This document shows positions 1-9,676 of a stretch of 35,510 nt of DNA, one piece after another. The stretch comes from Deltaproteobacteria bacterium (GTDB taxonomy: Bacteria; Desulfobacterota; Syntrophobacteria; BM002): assembly GCA_019309045.1 (NCBI GenBank), contig JAFDGZ010000025.1, positions 1 through 35,510 on the forward strand, written 5' to 3'. The stretch's first letter is position 1. The number at the start of each line of letters is the position of its first letter. A program made the translations under genes and the position numbers. The notes beneath the pieces were generated by a model. That model searched no databases and was not told where the DNA came from. It saw only the letters and a program-made list of their open reading frames with translations.

Positions 1-1352
1 AGCAAGGTGTTCCTGTGGATCTTCAAGATGCGCGCCGCTTCACTCTGATTCCACCCTGCCCGCTTCAGTGCCCTGATTATGTACTGTCGTTCAAAATTTT
101 CCCGCGCTTGCAGCAGACCATTTCGTTCCCCAGAAGTAGTTTCAGGTGGGGCCACTGAATCTAGAATAAGCTCCAGGGGTAGGTCCTCATAGGCAATCGG
201 TTCGTTATCTCTTCCCAGAACCACAAGCCTCTCCACCAGGTTCTCCAGTTCTCGAATGTTGCCGGGCCACGGATACCGTTCCAGGGCCTCCAGGGCCCTG
301 GGAGTAAATCCCAGTACCTGCCGTTTCACCTGTTTGTTGAATTTGGCCACGAAATGCTGGGCCAGAATCGGTACATCGCCCAGGCGTTCCCGCAAAGGCG
401 GCAGTTTGATAGGTATCACATTCAAGCGAAAGTAGAGATCCTGCCGAAAAGTGCCATTTCTGATGGACTTTTCCAGATCAGTATTGCTGGCTGCTACAAT
501 TCGCACATCAACCTTGATGTTGCGGTTGCTTCCGAGCCGGTTTATCTCTTTTTCCTGAATCACCCTGAGAAGTTTGGCCTGCAGATCAAGGCGAAGCGCA
601 GCTATTTCATCAAGAAAAAGCGTACCCCCATCAGCATATTCGAACTTGCCGATGCTTCGGTTGTGTGCTCCGGTAAAAGCGCCCCTCTCGTGGCCAAACA
701 GCTCACTTTCCATGAGTTCGCCAGGTATCGCAGCACAGTTTATCGCCACGAATGGTCCATCCCTCCTGTTGCTCCAGCGGTGCAGACAGCGGGCCACCAG
801 TTCTTTGCCGGTGCCGCTCTCTCCTGCTATCAGAATTGAACTCGTGGTAGGCGCCACTTTCCTGACAAGCTCCAGGATCCTGGCCACCGCACTGTTCTGG
901 GTTATGATCTCATTGTGGCTGAAGGCATAGGCCACTTCAGAACGAAGATAACGATTTTCTCGCTGCAGATTTCGTTTTTCCAGGACGCGGCTTACAGCCG
1001 AAAGTATCTCGTCCGGTTCGAAGGGTTTGGTGATGTAATCATAGGCCCCCAGTTTAATGGACTGCACCGCTTTTTGGGCCTTGTCCGAGGCTGATATCAT
1101 AACCACATCCATGCTGTCATCCATGCTCTTCAGCCTTTTCAAGACCTCGATTCCATCTAGCTCTGGCATGGTAACGTCCAGAAACACCACATCAAAGCTC
1201 GCCTGCATGCAGAGGCTGAGCGCTTCCTGTCCGCTCGCCGCCAGTGTTACACTATAGTCGTCCTCGAGAATGACCTGCAAGGCATCTCTCGCCCCCTGGT
1301 CATCGTCTACCACAAGGATTTTCGGCTGTATACCTGCTGTGTCTGCCACCAC
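1..1352 (-). CDS. Sigma54-dependent NtrC-family response regulator (3' end cut by window edge)
   Basis: Translating the minus strand gives an N-terminal receiver domain (KILVVDDD acidic pocket, phospho-acceptor Asp in FLDVTMPELDG, a later ITKPFEP Lys). An AAA+ domain follows with Walker A GESGTGKE, GAFTGA loop, Walker B GGTLFLDEI and the WPGNIRELENL sensor region, then a Fis-type helix-turn-helix (NQSEAARILKIHRNTLL) that runs past base 1. Only a few C-terminal residues should be missing. The start is uncertain: in-frame GTG codons lie at 1352, 1349 and 1385, and a GAGG just upstream favours 1349 or 1352. It lies about 70 bases downstream of the PEP-synthase-like gene, on the same strand and in the same frame, and is probably co-transcribed with it. 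The family activates sigma54 promoters after phosphorylation by a histidine kinase. No kinase is visible here. Confidence 0.93.
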   Translation of the reverse strand, partial: MVADTAGIQPKILVVDDDQGARDALQVILEDDYSVTLAASGQEALSLCMQASFDVVFLDVTMPELDGIEVLKRLKSMDDSMDVVMISASDKAQKAVQSIKLGAYDYITKPFEPDEILSAVSRVLEKRNLQRENRYLRSEVAYAFSHNEIITQNSAVARILELVRKVAPTTSSILIAGESGTGKELVARCLHRWSNRRDGPFVAINCAAIPGELMESELFGHERGAFTGAHNRSIGKFEYADGGTLFLDEIAALRLDLQAKLLRVIQEKEINRLGSNRNIKVDVRIVAASNTDLEKSIRNGTFRQDLYFRLNVIPIKLPPLRERLGDVPILAQHFVAKFNKQVKRQVLGFTPRALEALERYPWPGNIRELENLVERLVVLGRDNEPIAYEDLPLELILDSVAPPETTSGERNGLLQARENFERQYIIRALKRAGWNQSEAARILKIHRNTL

Positions 1353-1421
1353 ATCCTCGTTTGACCTGGCCAGCGCCTCTGCCACTGCAACGCCCTGGCG
1401 CGTCTTTGCCAGGTAGCCACC

Positions 1422-4007
1422 CTAAACTCTGTCCGCAAAAATCCCCAGAGTATAATCACCCTGCAAGAAACGCTGCACACACTGTTCGACCAGGGCATCG
1501 CTGGTCAAGGCCATATCTAACAGCCGTGTACAGGCGACCAGTCTGCCGAGAAGATCCAGCTTTTGCAAACATTCTTCTGACTCACCGTATTTCCACCTGG
1601 CCTTGATGAAGTCGCCCTTGGCCTTGTAGTCAAATTCCAGGTGCAGGAGAATGTCGCCTATCACTTTAATTCTTCTCAGCCGTCTCTCTTCGGGCGCCGC
1701 GCCTCCCTTGAATGTCAGAACCACATAGTTGTCTCGGCTAATCGAGCAGACATAGGCGTCAATGGTGGTGAAATGGTAGCCAAAGCGCAAGCTCACGTTA
1801 AGATAGTTGGCTGCCACGATAAAATAGTTGGAGCCCATTGTTTGATCAGAGACGAGAGTAGTCACCATTGTCTGGGACATGGCTGAAAAAAAGCCCTGCA
1901 AATCCAGTTTTCCTTGCAGGAATCCTTCCCAGTGCAGCCTCTCACAGGACAACCCCGTCCAGAAGGCTTGAAAAAGCCGGGAGTCCACATCCTCTGGTTT
2001 TATGGTTTGCTCATTGCTGGAATTTATTATCCTGCCGTCAACATCAATCACATAAGTGAGCAGAGGCAAGCGCCCCTTCAGCCGATAGGCACGCTGCTTC
2101 GACTTGCTCGCGGTCGTCTTGCTGGCAAGATCGTACATAGCCTTCATGCCCGTCTCATGGACAAAACGTATAATGTCATGCAGCGACCGACAGTTTCTTG
2201 CGGTAAACTGGGGGGAATCCGGATCACATAGATTCAGAGGCGTGATAAAGGGGATCACTTTGCTGAGAACCCGGTAAGATTCTGTGGCTTTGATGTTGGC
2301 CACCGGCTTCTTCTGGACAACGTCCCAGTTAGTCGCCTGTTCATGACTACCGCGGTAAACCAACTTTTGGCTGGCGTCGACAATGACCCAATCTTGCTCT
2401 GACAACCGCCTGGTGGCTTTACGTGTATTTACCAGAGTCGGAACGTGAAACTCCCTTGCCAGGGAAGACATATGATCCGTGAGACTGCCCACGTTAGTGA
2501 CGATGGCACTGACCCTATCCATGACCTTCACAAAGCGAGGTGAAGTCCTGGCAGAAACCAGCACAGCTCCCTTTGGACAGCGAGCCAAATCGTGCTCCGT
2601 GCGGTACCTGAAGACGACACCGGCACCGATGCCACCGCAGGCTGTTTCTCCTCCTTGCAACAACAGCTCACCATGAGCATAGTTGGTCTGCTGAGCAGCA
2701 GCTTTTTTGGCAATAGTCAACGGTCGACTCTGGAGAATATAGAGTGTACCGTCTTCGTCAAGGGCCCATTCAATATCTTGCGGCCACTGATAATGTTCTT
2801 CTATTTTTTGGGCATACGACAGAAGCGTCTGCAGCTGGAATTCATTGAGGCAGGGTAGATCTCTCTTCCTGTCGGGAACCCGCACTTTTTTGAGACCACC
2901 TCGAGGGTCGGCAACGAGCATCACCCTCTTGGTGGAAATATTCATCGCCAGCAGACTATTACCGCTCTCTTTGTCAAATACAAATGTATCAGGGGTTATT
3001 TCGCCATCGACCAGCAATCGTCCTAGTCCCCACAGGCCGCTTATGGTGACCAGATGGCTGTCAGGATCGTTAGGATCTTCTGTATAAATGACACCTGAGG
3101 CAACCGCTCGCACCATTTTCATGATCGCCACACTCATGGCGATATCTTGGTCACGATAACCGCGTTTTTGTTGGTAGTAAATAGCTCGAGCGTTGTATTT
3201 GCTGGCTACCACTTCCTTGTAAGCCTCTTCAGCTTGTGCTGGCGGGATATTCAGAAGCGAACTATATTGGCCCGCAAACGACGAGTCCGTATCCTCTCCG
3301 AGGGCACTGCTGCGAAAACTGGCAAAACACCTTGAATCTCCCCGGGCCAGACGTTGACAACCTTTTTGCAGCGACGAAGAGAGATCGTAAGGCAGAGCTG
3401 CCTTTCTGATGAGCTCCTTGATGTCCTGTTCAACCTGGAGCAAACTTTCGGTATTTTCCAGATCGACCTTTTCAAGCAGACGCGATATGGCAAAATCAAG
3501 ATGGCTGTATTCAATGAACTGGGTGTAAGCGCACACCGTAGTGCCGAAACCATCCGGGACCGGCAGCTGCAGCCGGTTCTTGATTTCACCCAGGTTGGCC
3601 ATCTTGTCGCCGACTTTATCTGCCATCTCGTGGTATATATAGTCGATAAATACCGCTGTTGGCGTGTAAATCGGCTCTGAAGCACCGGTAACCACGCCAC
3701 GGATCTTTTCGGCCAGTGATTCGCAGATTTCCACCAGTTCTGGATACTCCTCATCAGTAAGGAGGTTCAGCAGTCGCACAGCATTTTGCACACTGAGCAG
3801 CAGACTTTTCGTGGTATTGCGCAGATAAGGTATGGTAAAAACACTCTCGCCATCAAAGTGGGCGTGCAGTTCGTTGATCAGCTCCAGGGCGAAGTCATTT
3901 TCCGCCAAGAGTTTTACAAAATTATCGTAATCATGCCTGAGATCACGCTCCCTGTTCTTTGCAACTCCTTTAGCATGTTTTTTCAGCCATGGAACGAATC
4001 GTGTCAT
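1422..4007 (-). CDS. PEP synthase / pyruvate phosphate dikinase-like protein with divergent C-terminus
   Basis: Predicted 861 aa. Residues 133-155 (GDKMANLGEI, LPVPDGFGTT) and 232-240 (RSSALGEDT) mark the ATP-grasp pyruvate-phosphate-dikinase N-terminal domain, as does DIEWALDEDG...ILQSRP near 411-429. A swivelling phosphohistidine domain follows, with GSLTDHMSSLARE around residues 507-519; His512 is in the position of the phosphorylated His of PEP-utilising enzymes. The last ~300 residues do not look like the usual PEP-binding TIM barrel, so an ordinary PEP synthase activity is doubtful. It may transfer phosphate to another partner or act on a different substrate. The ATG has an AGAGGGA about 11 bases upstream. 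The downstream response regulator gene is its likely operon partner. Confidence 0.85.
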   Translation of the reverse strand: MTRFVPWLKKHAKGVAKNRERDLRHDYDNFVKLLAENDFALELINELHAHFDGESVFTIPYLRNTTKSLLLSVQNAVRLLNLLTDEEYPELVEICESLAEKIRGVVTGASEPIYTPTAVFIDYIYHEMADKVGDKMANLGEIKNRLQLPVPDGFGTTVCAYTQFIEYSHLDFAISRLLEKVDLENTESLLQVEQDIKELIRKAALPYDLSSSLQKGCQRLARGDSRCFASFRSSALGEDTDSSFAGQYSSLLNIPPAQAEEAYKEVVASKYNARAIYYQQKRGYRDQDIAMSVAIMKMVRAVASGVIYTEDPNDPDSHLVTISGLWGLGRLLVDGEITPDTFVFDKESGNSLLAMNISTKRVMLVADPRGGLKKVRVPDRKRDLPCLNEFQLQTLLSYAQKIEEHYQWPQDIEWALDEDGTLYILQSRPLTIAKKAAAQQTNYAHGELLLQGGETACGGIGAGVVFRYRTEHDLARCPKGAVLVSARTSPRFVKVMDRVSAIVTNVGSLTDHMSSLAREFHVPTLVNTRKATRRLSEQDWVIVDASQKLVYRGSHEQATNWDVVQKKPVANIKATESYRVLSKVIPFITPLNLCDPDSPQFTARNCRSLHDIIRFVHETGMKAMYDLASKTTASKSKQRAYRLKGRLPLLTYVIDVDGRIINSSNEQTIKPEDVDSRLFQAFWTGLSCERLHWEGFLQGKLDLQGFFSAMSQTMVTTLVSDQTMGSNYFIVAANYLNVSLRFGYHFTTIDAYVCSISRDNYVVLTFKGGAAPEERRLRRIKVIGDILLHLEFDYKAKGDFIKARWKYGESEECLQKLDLLGRLVACTRLLDMALTSDALVEQCVQRFLQGDYTLGIFADRV

Positions 4008-4836
4008 TTTGGCAACATTCCCTCTTTGGCTAACACCATCGTTCTAAATGTGAGTTCCCTGGCCAGCAACAATATCCTCCTGGTCTATGCTTTGCTTGCC
4101 ATCTGCTGATATGCGGAGAACGCCAGGCAACATCACCATGTTGACATGTTGATGGCTGAAATTGCTGAAACACCGAGGCTGCAGCAAGCTCCTGTAAACA
4201 AGCCGCCAATTGTTCCGCGGTGTCCAATCCTGGCAAGGTGCCTCCCAATTCTATTACCAAGTAAAAGCTAGAGCAAATAGTTTTGTTGCTTTCTGGACTG
4301 AAATGTTTCCTTGGCCAGACCGCGGCAAATATTATACTTCACCTGTAACCAACTATTGTTGCCGAATCGCAGAGCGCCAAGGGATGAGCACCTCATGGCT
4401 TCTGGAAATATTGCAGCAGCGGAACCATATTGACTGCAGCGCCACAACAGGCGGCTAACGGCTGTGCTGCGGCATGGCGGCAACACCAGGATTTTCACCG
4501 TGTTAATGAGGCGGCTGCGTCGCAGAGCATGCTTCGAGAATCACCTGGCTTCCAGCTGGAGTTTTCTGCTGACTTCTCTGGTTCCCTGAAGAGTTTACCA
4601 CTGCTAAGGTATAGAAAAATTAAGGAATCTTTGCTCAAAGCAAGTTGACAAATCTGTAGCACCTGAGTTAGGTTAACGGGTGGCAAATTGACGTGCTGCA
4701 GACAAGCACCCCCGGGCGATCACGCCTGAGGGGGAGCGGATATTGCAGCCTTCGAAAGTAGAGTCAGCCTTTGCTGCATTCCTTTTGGGCCGTGCATCTT
4801 TCTCTGGGCTGGCCAGTGAAGAGTGCCAACAGACGC
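4008..4836. other. Long intergenic region without a supported gene
   Basis: About 830 bases lie between the divergently arranged PEP-synthase-like gene and hpt. Short open frames exist on both strands (for example minus 4268-4498 and 4030-4260). None has a good ribosome binding site, recognisable motifs or family-like composition. A GC-rich hairpin lies at 4709-4734. The region must hold promoters for both flanking genes, but I cannot place them confidently. A decayed gene cannot be excluded. Confidence 0.5.
4709..4734 (+). other. GC-rich hairpin upstream of hpt
   Basis: CCCCC (4709-4713) can pair with GGGGG (4730-4734), and GGCG (4715-4718) with CGCC (4723-4726), around an ATCA loop, with a small internal bulge. 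No T-run follows, so it is not a standard intrinsic terminator. It lies about 100 bases before the hpt start and could be part of its leader. Confidence 0.35.
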
Positions 4837-5370
4837 ATGGGAGATATCAGCCAAATTGACAAGCGTCTTCTCTTTTCTCCAGAGCAAATAGATCGTCAGG
4901 TTGAACGGTTGGCCGGGGAGATCAGTAGAGACTATCAGGGCAAGGACCCTGTGTTGGTCGGAGTCCTCAAAGGTGTATTCATCTTTCTAGCAGACCTTGT
5001 GCGGCTTCTGACCATACCAGTACAGGTCGACTTTGTGCGGCTTTCCAGCTACGGAGAAAATACCACTTCGAGTGGCACGGTGCGCATCAGCCACGATGTG
5101 GAGATGAGTCTGCGAAATAGGCACGTGCTCATAGTCGAGGACATAGTGGACTCCGGACTCAGCATGCACTTTCTTCGTGATCATCTTGCTTCACATGAAC
5201 CGTGCTCTTTGAAAATATGTGCGCTTCTAGATAAGCGTGAACGCAGAAGCACGGAGGTTGCCTTAGATTATGTCGGCCTCAGGGTAGAGAAGGGTTTCGT
5301 TGTGGGCTACGGGCTCGACTGCAATGAAGCATATCGTCAACTGCCTGGAATTTACGAGTTAATTTTCTAA
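4837..5370 (+). CDS. hpt: Hypoxanthine phosphoribosyltransferase
   Basis: Predicted 177 aa from ATG 4837, a normal length for bacterial HPRT; a frame extension back to a TTG at 4771 looks non-coding. The PRPP-binding loop VLIVEDIVDSG is at residues 97-107. The N-terminal VGVLKGVFIFLADL and the flexible-loop SSYG are also typical. The enzyme converts hypoxanthine or guanine plus PRPP to IMP or GMP in cytosolic purine salvage. No strong Shine-Dalgarno is visible before the chosen start. The gene stands alone, followed 54 bases later by an unrelated zinc-ribbon protein. Confidence 0.92.
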   Translation: MGDISQIDKRLLFSPEQIDRQVERLAGEISRDYQGKDPVLVGVLKGVFIFLADLVRLLTIPVQVDFVRLSSYGENTTSSGTVRISHDVEMSLRNRHVLIVEDIVDSGLSMHFLRDHLASHEPCSLKICALLDKRERRSTEVALDYVGLRVEKGFVVGYGLDCNEAYRQLPGIYELIF

Positions 5371-5424
5371 CAAGGGCATGAGGGGCTGACTCATCAGCTT
5401 CTGCCATTATATGCAGGTGCCAGC

Positions 5425-6123
5425 ATGATTATACAGTGTGATAATTGCCATACCAGGTTTCGTTTGGATCCCGACCGCCTCAAAGGCGAAAGCACCAGAG
5501 TGCGGTGTTCAAAATGCCGGCATGTGTTCACCGTCAGCCGGCCTGCCACTCCTGAAGACCAGGAAACTGCACACCCCCCCCTGGAAAGCACTCCCAGAAT
5601 TCCTCCCCGCCGGGCAAGCGCCAGCCGCTACCTGTTGCTGCTCCTGCCTCTGCTGTTGGTGGTAGCTGGAGTTGCCCTATGGCTTTATTTCCCCAGATCA
5701 ACACAGCAGCCAACCACATCGACAACCAAGGGCATTGAATTTCTCCATCTGGTCGAAGCTCGTGGCTATTTTATCGACAACCTGCAGGCTGGACAACTAT
5801 TTGTGATAGAGGGACGTGTTCGCAATGACTTTCCAGAACCTCGCCGCCGGATTCGCATGCGAGCAAAATTGTATACGAGTGACGGACAGCAGGCACAACA
5901 AGTAGATTTTTACGCTGGCAATTCTCTTACTGCTGCCCAGCTGCGCAATCTTCCCCTCGAGGATCAACGCCGGCTGATACAACAGCCTCCAGCTGGAAAC
6001 TCGCAGGACGAAGTGGTTGCCCCTGGCAGCGAAATCATTTTCACGGTTTCCTTTGGAAATCTGCCTGAACTGAGCAAGCTGAGCGATTACAGCGTGGAAA
6101 TAGTGGCATCCCAGCCAGCCTGA
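5425..6123 (+). CDS. MJ0042-type zinc-ribbon, single-pass membrane protein (DUF3426-like)
   Basis: Predicted 232 aa. The N-terminus has four zinc-ribbon cysteines (C5, C8, C28, C31; the pattern CDNCHTRF...RCSKCRHVF is the MJ0042/zinin-like family). A Pro-rich linker follows, then one hydrophobic helix at about residues 69-89. The remaining ~140 residues look like the extracytoplasmic DUF3426 beta domain common in delta- and betaproteobacteria. The function of the family is unknown; the layout suggests a cytoplasmic metal-bound domain anchored to a periplasmic domain. The Shine-Dalgarno is weak. Confidence 0.85.
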   Translation: MIIQCDNCHTRFRLDPDRLKGESTRVRCSKCRHVFTVSRPATPEDQETAHPPLESTPRIPPRRASASRYLLLLLPLLLVVAGVALWLYFPRSTQQPTTSTTKGIEFLHLVEARGYFIDNLQAGQLFVIEGRVRNDFPEPRRRIRMRAKLYTSDGQQAQQVDFYAGNSLTAAQLRNLPLEDQRRLIQQPPAGNSQDEVVAPGSEIIFTVSFGNLPELSKLSDYSVEIVASQPA

Positions 6124-6202
6124 AAGGGCTTATTCATGCTTTCCCTTCTAGAGTGATTGAAAGCGCGCAAACTTTTTCTCACTTTTGCGGCAGTGATCAA
6201 TT

Positions 6203-7213
6203 ATGCAAAGAAAATGGAATCTCCTGATCGCCGGCCTGATGCTGTTCATGGTGCTGGCCATGGGTACAGCGGGGTATATGTTTTTGGACGGCTGGAGTTT
6301 CCTCGATAGTTTCTACATGACCATAATCACTCTTACTACTGTAGGCTTTGCAGAGGTACATCCGCTAACGCCTGCGGCACGGATCCTCACCATTGCCGTC
6401 ATTGTTCTTGGCATCGGTGTGGGGGCTTATCTCCTCGGAACTGTCAGTCAGATGATTATCGAGGGGAGGTTGCTTTATGTGCTGGGGAGGAAGAAATTGG
6501 AACGAAAGATCCTTTCTCTGAAGAATCACTACATCATTTGCGGCTATGGGCGCGTAGGCAGAATCGTCTGCGAGGAGATCAAAAAAAGCAGGCCTGTACC
6601 ACTGGTGGTCATTGAAAAAGACAATACCATGACTCCCAAGATCCAGGAAGACGGCCACCTCTACATCCTTGGAGATGCCACAGACGAGGAATCGCTCGTC
6701 CGAGCAGGAATCATGCAGGCAAAGGCCCTGGTTACCGCCCTGGACTCGGAAGCTGACAATGTCTATATCACCCTGACTGCCAAAGGATTGAAGCCAGATC
6801 TATTTGTGCTTGCTCGGGCAGGCAGAATCGGCTCAGAGAAGAAGCTTCTTCGTGCCGGCGCCAACAAGGTAGTTTCACCTCATCATATCGGCGGCTCGCG
6901 CATGGCGCAAGCCCTGCTCCGCCCAGCAGTCACTGACTTCATTGAACTGGCAATTCACGACCCAGAAATAGAGCTGCAGATGGAGGAGATTCTGGTAAAG
7001 CCCACGAGCAGTCTGGCTGACGTGCCCCTGGTCGACTCGGGCATTCGCCAGCAGCTCGACCTGATCATTGTGGCTATAAAAAAGGCGAGTGGAGAAATGC
7101 TTTTTAATCCAGCTTCCCACACTCGCATCCAGATCGGCGACACTCTTATTGCCCTGGGCAAGAAAAAAAGTCTCCTCAAGCTGGGAGAATTGTTAGGAAA
7201 TTCCTCTTCCTAG
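6203..7213 (+). CDS. Two-helix potassium channel with C-terminal RCK (TrkA-N/TrkA-C) domains
   Basis: Predicted 336 aa. A first transmembrane helix (about 7-28), a pore loop with filter TTVGFAE (residues 45-51) and a second helix (about 60-82) form an Ion_trans_2 module. An RCK/TrkA-N Rossmann domain follows (HYIICGYGRVGR, nucleotide motif at 114-119, acidic residues in VIEKD), then a TrkA-C domain near 255-330. This is the MthK/Kch-type architecture for ligand-gated K+ flux across the inner membrane. The filter reads VGFAE rather than the commoner VGYGD, a variant seen in bacterial RCK channels. Gating ligand and exact ion preference cannot be read from sequence. Confidence 0.9.
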   Translation: MQRKWNLLIAGLMLFMVLAMGTAGYMFLDGWSFLDSFYMTIITLTTVGFAEVHPLTPAARILTIAVIVLGIGVGAYLLGTVSQMIIEGRLLYVLGRKKLERKILSLKNHYIICGYGRVGRIVCEEIKKSRPVPLVVIEKDNTMTPKIQEDGHLYILGDATDEESLVRAGIMQAKALVTALDSEADNVYITLTAKGLKPDLFVLARAGRIGSEKKLLRAGANKVVSPHHIGGSRMAQALLRPAVTDFIELAIHDPEIELQMEEILVKPTSSLADVPLVDSGIRQQLDLIIVAIKKASGEMLFNPASHTRIQIGDTLIALGKKKSLLKLGELLGNSSS

Positions 7214-7336
7214 AACTTTCCTCTTTCGTTGGCCGCCGATGACCGCAGTTTATTAGCTCCCGTACCCTGCCTGAGCTACAACTCTGTCGACCGCAGTAAC
7301 CGACCGGCAGTGACAGTAGTCCAACTAGGCATATTG

Positions 7337-7365
7337 TTGACAGAAAGTTATCGACATGTTAGCTT
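7337..7365 (+). promoter_or_regulatory. Candidate sigma70 promoter for serS
   Basis: A perfect TTGACA (7337-7342) is followed after 17 bases by TAGCTT (7360-7365), a weak -10 match. It lies about 120 bases upstream of serS. No other good promoter is seen in the 270-base gap after the channel gene. Confidence 0.4.
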
Positions 7366-7470
7366 TTCTATTCTTTTTTTGCGATTCTACTTTTGCGAAC
7401 TGCATGTTCAGACAAACCGTAGATATAGAGAGCGTTGCCCGTATTTGCTCCAGGTAGTGATTCTGTCTAG

Positions 7471-8763
<1,293 letters not shown>

Positions 8764-8842
8764 AGACTGTCCACTGAGTCAGTCGTTGTTCTTAATATGG
8801 GACAAGCCTGAATCCCTCGTCATTTTGCCTCGTTCTTGGAAC

Positions 8843-8928
8843 GGGACGTGATGATGCCCATGCGTCATTGCCGTGGAAACGGCAGTCCCATGCGGGAAAG
8901 GCAAGTTGCCGAGAAACTTTTTAGGGAC
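8843..8928 (+). other. Structured RNA candidate between serS and the GerMN gene
   Basis: GGGAC (8843-8847) pairs with GTCCC (8885-8889) to close a junction with two arms: TGATG/CGTCA (8849-8853 with 8863-8867, one G-U pair) and TGCCGT/ACGGCA (8869-8874 with 8879-8884) capped by a GGAA (GNRA) tetraloop. TCCC (8886-8889) can instead pair with GGGA (8894-8897), and another GGGAC is at 8924-8928. A further short hairpin GGCA/TGCC lies at 8900-8910. Mutually exclusive pairings of this sort are riboswitch-like. I do not recognise a known class. Confidence 0.35.
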
Positions 8929-9061
8929 AACCAAACCGAGCTATGCTGCTGTAAGAATTTGAATTAGCAGTTTAACCAATATTGCCCCTAGGCAACACTG
9001 TCAGCAATCAGAGTACTGCTAGAGTACTGCCTTCGGAATGCCGAGGGACAATTGCTTGGTG

Positions 9062-9664
9062 ATGGGCGCCATGAATGGAGATCATAGCCACGGGAACCGT
9101 CTGTTGCTCATTGCTGCTGTGTCGGTGGCAGTTGTCTTGGGGTTCATGGCCGGAGCGATTCTTGTTCACATTTCCAATTCAGAAAAGGAGACACCTGCGT
9201 TACGCTCAAAGATCAGCTCTACTGTCACTGGCCATAATTTGGCCGAGTTGGAGGTGCAGCTCTATTTCGGTTCAACAACGGCCAACTACCTTTACGCCGA
9301 AAAACGAGTCATTCAGGCGGGTGGGGCGGTTTCCGCAGCAGCAGCCATCATAAGAGAGCTCTTGCAAGGGCCACATTCTGCAGGTTTTGTCTCAACTATC
9401 CCTGAGCAGACCACACTGCGCCATCTATTTGTTACAGAAGACGAGATCGCTTATGTGGATCTTTCAGCAGAAATCTCGAGAGGACATCCTGGAGGTATTA
9501 TCGCTGAACTGTTAACCATATACGGAGTTGTCAATGCCCTCGCGCTGAATCTCAAAGAGATACAGCGTGTGCAAATACTGGTTGATGGCGAGGTTGTACC
9601 GACTCTGGCGGGACATGTGGATGTCAGCCACCCATTGCCTGCCAATCTTGCTCTAGTCCATTAA
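9062..9664 (+). CDS. Membrane-anchored GerMN-domain protein
   Basis: Predicted 200 aa from ATG 9062; ATGs at 9038 and 9071 are alternatives and none has a strong ribosome binding site. A hydrophobic N-terminal helix (about residues 12-33) anchors it, and the C-terminal ~150 residues match the GerMN (spore germination GerM/sporulation) domain: LEVQLYFG...YLYAEKR, a hydrophobic RELLQGP, then VDLSAEI and IVYGVVNAL-like segments (here LLTIYGVVNALAL). GerMN domains occur in many non-sporulating bacteria as envelope proteins of unclear function. It ends 12 bases before the EF-G gene, so the two are probably co-transcribed. Confidence 0.82.
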   Translation: MGAMNGDHSHGNRLLLIAAVSVAVVLGFMAGAILVHISNSEKETPALRSKISSTVTGHNLAELEVQLYFGSTTANYLYAEKRVIQAGGAVSAAAAIIRELLQGPHSAGFVSTIPEQTTLRHLFVTEDEIAYVDLSAEISRGHPGGIIAELLTIYGVVNALALNLKEIQRVQILVDGEVVPTLAGHVDVSHPLPANLALVH

Positions 9665-9676
9665 CAGGAAAGCAGC

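Noticed and set aside
4030-4498. Minus-strand short frames in the long gap before hpt
   Set aside because: No motifs, poor start sites and overlapping stops; at best a decayed gene.
9011-9030. Two adjacent copies of AGAGTACTGC before the GerMN gene
   Set aside because: A short tandem repeat of ten bases with no other sign of function; reported only as seen.
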